Shown here: positions 47,232 through 57,469 of the stretch, piece by piece | How the letters are laid out: the number at the start of each line of letters is the position of its first letter | How positions within the stretch are numbered: position 1 is the first letter of the stretch | Source of the DNA: Hymenopellis radicata | Lineage: Eukaryota; Basidiomycota; Agaricomycetes; Agaricales; Physalacriaceae | DNA: 64,000 bases | Assembly (NCBI GenBank): GCA_015501595.1 | Contig: JADNRX010000102.1 | Location: 62,001-126,000 of the forward strand | Direction: 5' to 3' | The notes under the pieces: model-generated | The model's input: only the letters and a program-made list of their open reading frames with translations | Databases searched by the model: none | Told to the model about the DNA's origin: nothing | Made by a program: the position numbers and the translations under genes

Positions 47232-48135
47232 AGAATAATAATACCATTTTGAGAGACAGCCTGCAGTATCAGTAAGTAATTTAACGCGTATTCGACGCAT
47301 CTGGTATGCGAAGTCAGTCACAGTCGATAATTGCAAAGATACGCTTAGCCCCCAACCATAATCCCGGTGTTCCACCTATCATCCCGTCGGGGTCTGTTCC
47401 GTGAGCGCATAGCTCATCGGGACAGTGTATACTCCTTTTCCAAGCAATATTCTGGCTCATCAAAGGACGAGTCTCAGAGCAAACAGTTAGGCTCACAACA
47501 AATGGAAACCTCACATGAAATAGCATGAAATAACGGTAGTCGCAACGAGCGCCCGCGTCGGTTGACATCCTCTCCAGGACTATATGCCGGCAGTCAAAGT
47601 GAGAATCGCGATGTCGTCGCGACTCATAGTGGCCGGCATACCTGCTGAGACGAGGAAGAAGCCACGACAAGCAGAGTAAGTGTTGAGATTAACGAGCACG
47701 GCGACGTTCTTGGGTTGGTGTGGTGGTGGAAGGCGGGTCAAGGCCACGTGCCAGCAGGCAGGCAAATTTTGGCTTCATTTCGACAGACTAGTGACGTAGT
47801 ATGTAAAATTCAAGCCAATTGAACCCTAACCTTACTCTAACAATCCTTCATCATCTCCGGTCGTGTCCGAACCAGCTCTTTCTGACGCCGCCGCTAGCGC
47901 TCACCTGCGCTCAAGCCATCCCGCGCTTTTCTTCCTTGAAATTTGGTCCTCAATCCCTGCACCACTTCCACCGTCGACGGTCAAGAACAAGAACGTTACA
48001 GACTGGGGTCACGAATGGTTCAAGACCAAGCTCACGAACCTCAAAGCTCAAGGAGAGACTGAGGGAGAGGCGGTCTGCATTGCCGACGTTTTCGACGTTG
48101 ACGGCGATGTCGAGCTCGACCAGCGCAAGTCCAAG
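47232..48135. other. No gene recognised; coding-like stretch before the MITE
   Basis: A plus-strand frame at 47863-48135 (HPALFFLEIWSSIPAP, VTDWGHEWFKTKLTNLKAQG, EAVCIADVFDVDGDVELDQR) looks protein-like and is cut at Ser-Lys by the MITE at 48136. It has no ATG and no family I know. The rest shows nothing but a small palindrome around TATGCCGGCAG (about 47582 and 47633). Confidence 0.35.
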
Positions 48136-48393
48136 TACTGTAGCGTTTCAACCATAACTTCGTGGCCTGTGACCCGATATGGTGTGAACTTATAGCGAAC
48201 AGCTTCGCGATCAGGCACAGAGGCGGGAATTACCCAATTGGGACATGCCCGCCGTTAGGCGGGCCCGATAATTTCCTTTTCGAGCCAGGTGACCCTGAAA
48301 ATGCTGGCCGTGATGCAATATCTAGTATGTATAGCTTCGCTTCAAGAGGCCCCGTGATCCAATATGCGAATTAACGGTCGAAACGCTACAGTA
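48136..48393 (+). mobile_element. Diverged copy of the 248-bp TIR element
   Basis: The ends TACTGTAGCGTTTCAACC and GGTCGAAACGCTACAGTA match 641-888. The interior is diverged (GTGACCCGATATGG, CCGTTAGGCGGGCCC). It stands alone with TA at each edge and no adjacent transposase, showing that the short unit occurs independently of the gene at 1369-4378. Confidence 0.8.
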
Positions 48394-49532
48394 CGTCGCC
48401 ATCCGTTGATGACCACATCCTTTCAATTCTTCCTAGCTTGATCACGATTTTCGACTGTCGAACGGAGCTCAGCGCGAATCCTGTCTGCCCGCCGTCCCAG
48501 CACGGCGCCTCTGTTGACAGCGGGCCGACCTTGAGCCTACTTCCAGAGACCGGTGCTGGGTTGGCAGTCAGATTCTGGGGATTCGGGCAGAGCTACAGCA
48601 GGACATGGGGTTGATACCATTATCAACATCAAGGCAAGGGTTCAATGGGCCACGGTATTCGATTTTTGCTGACATTTATTTTGATTCGTAGGACGTTATT
48701 CTGGAACCAGGTGAAATTGTTACGCTGCTTCATGCAGGAGTTGTTGGGTTTTGGAGCGGCGATGTCGCAAGGGGAGCGTGTCGAGCCATTCCTGATTGAG
48801 CGCGACGGTGCGTATCTTCTCTATGTCTCCCCATTCTGTCTGATCATATTTTAGAGATTTACCATCTTGCTTGCCCTGCATCTCCCCCGCACTATCAGTT
48901 CAACTCGACTTCCACATCGCGCACATTGACTCTCCTCTTCACGCCTCCTTGACGCCGTTTCTTCTGGTATTCAACCCTCTGGTAAGTCGTCTACTTCTTC
49001 CATGTTCAACGAGTTTTCTGAACATTTTCTCGTAGACTTTCTTATGCCTCTGACCCAGCGTTAATCATTATCCGCCCCTCTTGAATCAAGTCCTCATCGT
49101 AGTGCCGTCTTCTTGCGCACCGACGCCAGGCCTTGATACCAGGACTACGACGATGAACTTGGAGGGGCCGCGACTTCGGGATGCAGTTCAAAAAGGTGTG
49201 CTGTCTTGTTCCCGACGCATTCCTCATTCGCTGACTGTCTGTAGCTTCGACTATTCAGCCCTGTGGATGGCCTAAATCTACTTCGACCAGTGCGAAGTTT
49301 GATCAAAGACGCCGTGTTCGGGATTCGGGAGACTGGATGGTCCAATTCCTATACACATCGACTGAACATGCTCGAAGACCAACCTTCCACGACGCTCTCA
49401 CGGCCCCTCACAATGTGGACACGTTTACAGCACCATTACCTTCAAGAGATGGACGCTTGCTGACGGTCTTCGGCATCTACGCCTATAGTAAGCTCTTCTT
49501 TCATTCCCGTCAACTATTCTTCACACGTCCAC
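48394..49532. other. Coding-like DNA, no gene recognised
   Basis: Two plus-strand stretches look coding (about 48640-48790 and about 49300-49490, with SGDWMVQFLYTSTEHARRPT and FHDALTAPHNVDTFTAPLP) but I could not join them into a gene or name a family. Confidence 0.35.
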
Positions 49533-50708
49533 AAGCTCGAGTATGGTCAGCACGTTGAGTACCACCTACTCCTAAGTGTTTACTGCTGTGACATTTTCCT
49601 ATTTTTTTTCTGACTGTTTTGTTTATAGTTGCATCGGTCTCTGGCAGAACGATCGTGTTGAGATCATCGCCAACGACCAGGGTAACTGTACGACACCTTC
49701 CTACGTCTCGTTCGCCGACAACGAGCGTGTCATTGGTGATGCCGCAAAGAACCAGGTTGCCATGGACCCTGTCAACACGTAGGTTCATCTGTTTCTAAGC
49801 TATACCGCGTACTGATCATCCTCGATTAGCGTGTTCGACGCCAAGCGTCTTATGGGTCGCAAGTTCTTGAACGCAGAAGTGCAGTCGGATATGAAGCACT
49901 TCCCTTCAAAGTCTTTGACAAGGGTGGAAAGCCTTATATCCAAGTACCGTGGCGAGAACAAGGAATTCGTGAGTCTGCACCTCTTCTCTTGTAGATTTTG
50001 TCTGATTGTGCATCTAGAAATGTCGTCCATGGTCCTCCTCAAGATGAAGGAGTTGTACCCCACTGTCCCTGCCTATTTCAACGACTCCCAGCGTCAGGCC
50101 ACCAAGGATGCTGGTACCATTTCGGGCATGAACGTTCTCCATATCATCAACAAGCCCACCGCTGCTGCCATCACGTACGGTCTGGACAAGAAAGTCACTA
50201 GCGAGCGCAACATTCTTATCTTCGATCTTGGAGGAGGACCTTTCGATGTTTCCGTGTTGACCATCGAGGAGCGTATCTTCGAGGTCAAGGCCACCGCCGG
50301 TGATACTCACTTGGCTGGCAAGGACTTTGACAACCGTCTCGTCAATCACTTCGTGCAGGAGTTCAAGCGCAAGAACAAGAAGGGTATGTCTATTTTATTT
50401 AATCTCATCTATATCTAACTTGCTCTTTTAGACTTGTCGTCCAACGTCCGTGCTCTCCGTCGTCTGCGCACTACTTGCGAGCGTACCAAGCGCACTCTCT
50501 CCTCTGCCACCCGAACCTCCATTGAAATCGACTCTCTGTATGAGGCTCTGGACTTCTACACTTCCCTCACTCGTGCCCATTTCGAGGAGTTGTGCCAGCT
50601 TCCATGGCACTCTCGACCCCATCGAGAAGGTTGTCCGTGACTCCAAGATCGACAAGTCTAACGTGCACAAGATTGTTCTGGTCGACGGTTCAACCCGTAT
50701 TGCCTAGG
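49533..50708 (+). pseudogene. HSP70 pseudogene (nucleotide-binding domain only)
   Basis: A degraded first exon (LSTTYS at about 49555-49571, with the donor changed to CTAAGT) is followed by [97 protein letters not shown] and [13 protein letters not shown] normal cytosolic HSP70 has GGGTFDVS and IINEPTAAA here; the Thr-to-Pro and Glu-to-Lys changes hit the ATPase core. A frameshift follows KHFPSKS, about a dozen residues around YLGG are deleted, and the frame shifts again at HFEELCQ. Homology stops at VDGSTRIA, so the substrate-binding half is absent. It retains introns, so it arose by DNA duplication. Confidence 0.85.
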
Positions 50709-51095
50709 TCATATCCCAGTGCAGACAAGTACGAGGTCTATGTCCGGAAACGTGCTGCGCTCCTCGCGAATCCAGCAGTCCTGCGCGTGGCGCTGATGCA
50801 CGGCGGGTTAGTGTGGAGGCTTGCGAAAGAGCACGTTAACGGCTGTTGCCTGCCACCCTGCCCGCCGCGCACTGTGGCATCTTGTATCGTGCTAGGTAGA
50901 CTAGGACTGTACATCTACCACGACGCGTTGACCGAGGATGAGATTAATGTGGTCTGCGAAGTGTATCGCAGTGAGTCGTGGTTCCCTACGCCCGCTGTGT
51001 GGCGGCAGTGTGGGTGGGCACTGGGGTTTTGGACTGCGGATGCGGAGAGGTGGTTTCAAGGGCATATGCAGAGGTGCGGTGTCGAGGTGGTCTGA
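50709..51095 (+). pseudogene. C-terminal fragment of an unrelated agaricomycete protein joined to the HSP70 piece
   Basis: Directly after the HSP70 homology, SADKYEVYVRKRAALLANPA, LRVALMHGGLVWRLAKEHVN, LTEDEINVVCEVYRSESWFP and ALGFWTADAERWFQGHMQRC match the tail of an unnamed agaricomycete family (ALLKGGVVWRLA, LTDDELNLICGVYK, GYWSPDCEDWFQ). It lacks its own start, so it is a fragment brought next to the HSP70 remnant by rearrangement. Confidence 0.5.
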
Positions 51096-51283
51096 GTTGA
51101 AGGGGGTGGAGATTTGAGGACCGTTATCGCTGGCTCCATTGCAAGTCACAGCGAGCGTACGTTAAGAAGCGAAAAGCGAGCAACGTGAGCGCAGCGGCGC
51201 AGGCCGCTGTTCGCTTCTTACAAATTTGTAACCTTGTAGATATAAATCATATTGTACATTGGAAGATGGCATACTGTATACAA

Positions 51284-51519
51284 TGTTGGTGGTGATGAAT
51301 AGATAATGGATCACCGCAAACTCGGTGCCGGCACCCTAAGTGATCGGTGCACGTTTTTCCTCCCTCAGTCCGTTCCACGACGACGAGACTGAGGTGAGTC
51401 GTGTATATTGCTCGTTCTCTTTCTGCTTACTTACAAACAGTAGTTTAATATAGGTATAGTTATTTACTCAGTCCGTTCCACGACGACGAGACTGAGTTTA
51501 ATATAGTTGGTTTCTAACA
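51284..51519 (+). repeat. Copia 5' LTR with duplicated hairpin and half-tRNA-iMet primer site
   Basis: It begins TGTTGGTGGTGATGAATAG and ends TTTCTAACA. The first 52 bp recur at 59694-59745. Two copies of a 30-bp hairpin (CTCAGTCCGTTCCACGACGA then CGAGACTGAG) lie at 51364-51393 and 51467-51496. The LTR is followed at 51520 by GGTTATGGGC, which can pair with the anticodon arm of initiator tRNA-Met, the internal priming mode known from Drosophila copia. Confidence 0.8.
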
Positions 51520-51666
51520 GGTTATGGGCATTTTCCTCGCAGTCTAGCTGTCGAGAACCGGAACCACGACTCCACATCGCCCTAAAGGCTTATTTTCTCG
51601 CACACCGATGCGTTCCTTCCACGACTCCACATCGTTACACGTTGCATCCACGCATTTCTCCAGTGC

Positions 51667-54070
51667 ATGCCCGACACCGGCACCCAATCCTCCCCAATGT
51701 CTGTCCTCTCCAGTGACATAACAAGACCCTCCGTCGTCATCCAGCAGATACAGACGGCCATGTTCAAGTGTGCCAATCTCAGCAAGGAGCTGGCCAACTG
51801 GCGCGAATGGAACAAGAGCCTCCGCACCACGCTTGTCATGTCTGGCGGTCTCGACGGCCACCTCGACGACACCTTCCCCTGCCCTGATGTCACAACAGAA
51901 CCTTGCGCATTTCGCAACTGGAACATCAACGACCGCGCGGTCCGAGCGTTCATGGACGCGTCATGTGTCCCCGCCGAGCAGACCTTTATGGAAACATTCT
52001 CGTCCGCCAAAGAAGTCTATATCAAATTGAAGGCGAGACACGAGCAGGAGGGTCCTATTACCCAGATACAGCTGATTCAGGATGCCCTGGAGATCTGATA
52101 CTCAAAGTCTGTTCGCCTTTCCGACACCACAGAGAAACTGGCGAAACTCAACGACCGCATATGGAAGATGGCCGCACCCACCCCCGATATATTCCTCATG
52201 ATTCTCATCATTAATGCACTCTCCGACCCCGAACTCTCCCAGGTCCGCCGTAATGTCGCACAGGCTGTCAATCGCAGCACTGCCGACGCACCGGCGACGT
52301 CGTCATCCATCATTAACAACCTCGACCTTGAACAGAAACTACTCGATGGGGACAAGAAGACCAACGACATCGCTCTTGCTGCCGCAGCATCGAGCTCTAG
52401 CTCTGCCTCCAATGCTCAGCATTCCTTTAGCCATCTTGAGTGCTCAAACCCAAAATGTCCTCATCGACGTGGCCATATCATCAAGTATTGTGTATCAGAG
52501 GGTGGCGGAATGGCTGGAAAGACCATCGATGAATCTAGAGCTGCGAAAAGGAGAGATCGAGACCCAGGGCGATCTGCTGGCGCGTCTGCGCCCTCATCGG
52601 CCACCATGGTCACAGACAGCAGTGGGCGTGCTTACATTCTATCGAACAACACCGCGTTTCTGGTCAGCGCACCAACACCGCCCTCTCAACCGAGCGAATT
52701 TACCGTGATGGCATTTGACATGTTCACTCCCGCCTATGTTGACTCCATTACAACTCCTGCTGACCGTTTGGAATATGAGGGTTGGCTAGCTTTCGAGGAC
52801 ACCATTCGGACTTCAGTGGACTGGCACGAGAGGAGGAGAGATGTTGTGGATCTAGCTGCACTTACAGTTGCACCACCAAACTTGAATTCTCGTACCAATG
52901 TGGTTGACATGGACAAACTCCCCTTCTGGCTCGACACTGCTGCAACCACCCACATTAGTCCAGAGCGCACAGACTTCATAGACCTTTGCCCCATTTATCA
53001 TCGAACAATCTGAGGTGTTGGAAACTCCACCCTCAACGCCATTGGTATCGGAACAGTCAAGCTACGCGTTAGCGGTCGTACTCAACCCATTTTACTCGAA
53101 AATGTCCTCTACAGTCCTAATGCAACTGTTCGCCTGCTCTCCATTCCCTCTCTCGCCCGCGACTCCAGAATCACAGCTCATTTCAACTACGAGGGCTGTT
53201 GGCTTACTCAAGACAGTACCGGGACCACGATTGCTACTGGCAAACTCTGCTCTTCTCGACGCCTCTATCATCTGCACCTATCCTCACCTACCGTCGATCA
53301 TACATTCGCATCCATAACCGGCCAACCTACCCTCGAAACATGGCATCGTCGCCTTGGTCATACCAACTACCAGTCGATTATAGACATGGCCCGAAAGGGA
53401 ATGGTTACAGGTATGCCTGTTAATCTTTCTGTCAAACCGTGCAAATGCTCAGCCTGCATCCGTGGAAAACAGACACGAAAGTCAGTTCCAAAGAAACGGG
53501 AGGAGGGGCGTAGAGCGACTAGAAGGTTACAAATGGTGTATGTGGATTTATCCGGGCCGCACTCTGTAACTTCTTGCACTGGCAATAAATATGTCATGAA
53601 TCTTGTCGACGACTACACAAGTAAAAACTGGTCCATTCCACTGGCAAGCAAAGATGCCGCCTTCACACAGCTGAAGGCATGGGAACTTGCTCGAGAAACG
53701 GAAACTGGGCAAAAAGTGGAGGTGTATCGCACGGACAATGGTGAATTGAAATCAGACGCAATGGAGGAGTGGTTGATGTCGCAAGGAGCAGTGCAGGAGT
53801 TCACAGCACCATATATCTCAGCTCACAACGGACGGGTCGAACGGCGACATCGAACTCTCATGAACAAAGCACGTACTATGCGCCTCGACTGTGATCTTCC
53901 ACCAAATCTCTGGGATGAATTCTACCTCACCGCCTCCTATCTTAACAACATCACTGCCACGAAATCACTCCGCGACAAAACGCCAGATGAACTGTGGTAC
54001 GAACGGAAGCCCGACGTTTCGCATCTTCGAGAAATCGGGTGTAAAGCCTTTGTGCTCATTCAAAATAAAC
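51667..54070 (+). pseudogene. Copia gag, protease and integrase (5' part of polyprotein)
   Basis: One frame runs from ATG 51667 with gag-type sequence (WREWNKSLRTTLVMSGGLDG), a zinc-knuckle-like CSNPKCPHRRGHIIKYC, the protease site FWLDTAATTHIS, the GAG-pre-integrase ETWHRRLGHTNYQSI, CSACIRGKQTR, and an integrase core with VYVDLSGPHS, VYRTDNGELKS and HNGRVERRHRTLMN, giving the D-D-E triad. TGA codons at 52096-52098 and 53011-53013 sit where Arg is likely (each one C-to-T change from CGA). The frame then reads into LIQNK and is cut by the element at 54071. Confidence 0.85.
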
Positions 54071-54120
54071 GAGATTGTCTGGATATTAGACAACGCCGGT
54101 CAGGCACGCCGTTCAAGCGA

Positions 54121-54482
54121 CTGCTGACTAATTTACGCTCAAATCCTGACCAGTTTGCGCTCAAATCCTGACTAATTTGCGCGCAAATCCTGGCCAAGAT
54201 ACGCGCAAATCCTGGTGAGTATGCGCGTAAATCCTGATGAGTATGCGGGCGAATCCTGACCAAGATGCGCTCAAATCCTAGCGAGTTTGCGCGTAAATCC
54301 TAACCAATTTGCGGGCAAATCCTCACCAAGATGCCCTCAAATTCTAGCGAGTTTGCGCGTAAATCCTAACCAATTTGCGGGCAAATCCTCACCAAGATGC
54401 CCTCAAATCCTGGCGAGTTTGCGCGTAAATCCTGACGAGTATACGCGCAAATCATGGTGAGTATACGCGCAAATCCTGAGAT
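54121..54482 (+). repeat. 22-bp minisatellite, left arm
   Basis: About sixteen units of a 22-bp motif such as GCGCGTAAATCCTGACGAGT with small variation. The variants come in a set order that is repeated, inverted, in the right arm, so the whole array was copied as one block. Confidence 0.85.
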
Positions 54483-54484
54483 CC

Positions 54485-55432
54485 GGCGTTTCGGGCCGCG
54501 ATCCGAGATGACGCGTCAGCGTTCGATCAAGTCGTTGCTCTGTCTCTCTCCCACCACCCACGATGCCCACCTAGTGGCGACGGCCGTCCCACTTCCGCGC
54601 TGATAACCGCCAGGCGGCCTCTGGGCTGTTGGTTGTGGTCCTGGCTCTGCGCCAGACTTACTGCTGCTGTCACAGAGATAGCAGCAGAGAACGAGGACGA
54701 CAGCCGACTGGACAACAACCACGACAACAACTACACGTAGACAAGGACGAGGACGACGTCTGGAGGAGGACGAGGAATACTTGGAGATGACACCAAAGTT
54801 TGCGACGCAGTGACTTTCCGTTACGATCTCAGTATGTATTCTCATTTTCTCGTAGAGCGTTCTTGACAAGCTCGGCAGTTCTTTCCTCGCGACGTTGCAG
54901 AAGACTTCGCCCAATCCACCTGCATCTGCGCTTTGCGTCTGCTAGCCTTTCCTCGATGATCAAGAACTCACCCCCAGAAGAAGACGCGACGGCTGCGCTA
55001 ACGACAGCCCTGAAGACTGTCCCCACCATATGCGAGGCGTGGAGGCAGGACGAGAGACACGTTTGAAAACGCTCCTCCCAAAGCAGGGACGACCTGTCCA
55101 TGATCACCTGGATGACAACAAGATTGACGGCAAAGACGCGTCTTCGCCCGTCGAGTCCCACCACCACTGCCGCTACTACCATCACCCTCAGTCCCCGCAT
55201 CATGCACGGCTGAGTGTCCCCGTGCCATTGCCCGGGGATGCTCATCGGGCATGAATGGATTTGGGTGATTGGTAGTGTTCTGAGTGTGAACCCATGGGCC
55301 GACTCAGAACCCGCGCAGCCCGTACCCGTATGGTACGGGTGTTTAACCGCGATGGGAACGGGCGTGGGTGTCCCTCTCGACACCCGCGGATCCTCCCGTG
55401 CTGTTCCTTACGCGGCGGCGGCGCGATTCTTC
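54485..55432 (-). repeat. Segment homologous to the 1.2-kb element at 13275-14482
   Basis: The right edge CCCGTGCTGTTCCTTA (55417-55432) is the inverse of TAAGGAACAGCACGGG. The adjoining 230 bp (GGATCCGCGGGTGTC, palindromic CCCGTACCCGTATGGTACGGG, GCCCGGGGATGCTCATCGGG) and the far part (GAACGCTGACGCGTCATCTC, CTGCTGTCACAGAGATAGCAGC) match that element, inverted. The cargo between differs: a frame with IEERLADAKRRCRWIGRSLL, unrecognised. Confidence 0.7.
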
Positions 55433-56619
55433 AGGTTACAGTACGTTCGTTTTCTTGGTTCGACTTGCAAGTTGTGGACAACCTGTTCATAGACAAACTG
55501 CCTTCGACTTGAGTTGAACCGTAAGTGTTACTGTCCTGTTTCGTTACCCATAAACCAACATTTTCCTTGAGAGGATCGCGTGTCTGGTTTCGCGCTGACA
55601 GTGTACTTACCTGATACGTATAGCCTCCATTCTGTTTGATGCGATGTGACGATTCCACGTCAGTCATCGGTCCTCGACCACTTTCTGGAATGCTCAGTAT
55701 GTCACTTCTTATGGCGGTGGTCTCTAAATCTGACGCAATAACCTTGCAGCAGATTTCGGCACAAATCACTGATTAGAGCAAGAAATTGAGGAGTTGCCCA
55801 GTCACGTCGAAAGGAACTTGAAAGTAAGCTGATCCTCTTCCTCAAGAAATGCCCTAACTGATCCATTGCAGGGGAAAGTGCGAGCAACAATCCTTGTGAG
55901 TACTTGCACTAGATTGACATCCCATCACTAACGACAGCTTCACAGAATTAGAATAGTAAAATTTGTCTATTCTGATTCGGAAAGGTATGTACATTCGGGT
56001 ATACTACGTGGTGCAAGTACTAACAAAGTATTCACAGACTATCCAGAGTAGAGTAGAGTAGTGCAAGTAAATATGATTAGCAGTGTTTTCCGAGTAAGAG
56101 AAGACGTGTGAGCGTTTAATTTGGGCGGACTGGTTTCATGGGGTCGGCGGCGGCGTGCCCGTCGATGTTGGGGATACCGACTTGATGGCAGTCCTTGTCC
56201 ACATGGGCGGAGATTCATTGGCAAGTAGGCGGGGATGGCAGATAATGCAGCGAAGGCCTGTTGTCGTCCGCGGCATAAGTGATGTCGTCCACCTCGATGG
56301 CGACGGAGTCGGACTCGTCGTGAGCGTGGCAACAAGAGATAGCCCACGACGCAATGAGACGGGCGAAGGGATGATCCATCAAAGTAAGAGATAGCCCCGC
56401 TCGGAGGCAGCCCACTCAGAGGCGGGAGGATTGGATCCGAGGGCGTTCCTGAGGGAGACCAATCAGGATCACCGCTGCGAGGGCGTAAGAGGAAGAGGAT
56501 GCACCTCAAACGCACCCCACATCAAGAGCGCCCACGTCGTATGCCCATCCCGCACCCTGCACAAAGTTGCAGTCCGTCCTCATGAGGTCGTCAGTCGAGT
56601 CCGTGGGCGTGCCAACGAG
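55433..56619. other. Unassigned interior of the 3.4-kb element
   Basis: Splice-like motifs occur (GTAAGT and CAG acceptors at about 55520-55960) but no exon set I can name. Minus-strand frames at 56039-56515 are Pro/Arg-rich and overlap in several phases, so they are weak evidence for a gene. Confidence 0.35.
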
Positions 56620-56937
56620 CTCACTTACGGTCCTTCGCCCTCGAGCCCCTCCCAGGTAACGGGAAAACATAGCATGATGAACCCCCAGCCGCGGAGGCGG
56701 GCTAGGTGGACGTCGGCAGTGTCATCGTCCAGATTGTGGGCGGTTTATAATGCTCTCACCGCCGCGCTCAGCGTCATCCCAGAGTCCGTCTAGCACACAC
56801 GACAGCTTATTTACAGGAGCCTTGGACGAGCCAGATAAGTTGACGCCACGCAGCAGCAATGTCCGTCCAGCGTTGTCGACAAAGTTACAGTCCGTCGTTG
56901 TATGATGAGGCGGTTGGTCAGTCGCCGGCACAACCAA
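56620..56937 (-). pseudogene. Captured GH5 endoglycoceramidase-like fragment
   Basis: On the minus strand, NFVDNAGRTLLLRGVNLSGS followed by SKAPV is the start of GH5 endoglycoceramidase-like proteins. After a frame change near 56725 comes TADVHLARLRGWGFIMLCFP then VTWEGLEGEGP, the next conserved strand and helix. The catalytic Glu regions are absent, so this is a partial copy carried by the element. Confidence 0.65.
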
Positions 56938-57084
56938 CCGCCCAGAGGCCGCCTGGCGGTTATCAGCGTGGAAGTGGGACGGCCGTCGCCACTAGGTGGG
57001 CATCGTGGGTGGTGGGAGAGAGACAGAGCAACGACTTGATCACTGACGCGTCGTCTCGGATCGTGGCCCGAAACGCCGGATCTC

Positions 57085-57418
57085 AGGATTTGCGCGTATA
57101 CTCACCATGATTTGCGCGTATACTCGTCAGGATTTACGCGCAAACTCGCCAGGATTTGAGGGCATCTTGGTGAGGATTTGCGCGCAAATTGGTTAGGATT
57201 TACGCGCAAACTCGCTAGAATTTGAGGGCATCTTGGTGAGGATTTGCCCGCAAATTGGTTAGGATTTACGCGCAAACTCGCTAGGATTTGAGCGCATCTT
57301 GGTCAGGATTTGCCCGCATACTCATCAGGATTTACGCGCATACTCACCAGGATTTGCGCGTATCTTGGCCAGGATTTGCGCGCAAATTAGTCAGGATTTG
57401 AGCGCAAATCGGTCAGGG
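57085..57418 (-). repeat. 22-bp minisatellite, right arm
   Basis: The reverse complement of this array gives the same ordered units as 54121-54482, missing roughly one unit at the outer end. Units carry CTCAAATCC or GCAAATCC cores. Confidence 0.85.
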
Positions 57419-57469
57419 CCGCCTCGAACGGCGTGCCTGACCGGCGGTTTCTAATAGTCAGACAATTTG

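Larger units (their letters stand above)
54071..57469. mobile_element. 3.4-kb DNA element with about 550-bp inverted arms and gene cargo
   Basis: The element lies between two copies of AAATAAAC (54063-54070 and 57470-57477). Removing it with one copy restores the copia integrase frame, LIQNK to HNPK. The outer ends GAGATTGTCTG and CAAATTGTCTG (inverse of the right end) begin inverted arms that also share CGCCGGTCAGGCACGCCGTT and stay nearly identical for about 550 bp. The arms contain a 22-bp minisatellite. The centre holds DNA like the 1.2-kb element at 13275, a GH5 piece and unassigned sequence. No transposase was seen. The 8-bp duplication allows hAT or Mutator-like; the long arms favour the latter. 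Confidence 0.9.

Noticed and set aside
54121..54482. CRISPR-like array of about 22-bp repeats
   Set aside because: Units are directly tandem without spacers, vary in sequence and lie in a transposon arm of a eukaryote; it is a minisatellite.
54071..57469. Helitron
   Set aside because: There are long inverted ends and an 8-bp target duplication; Helitrons have neither.
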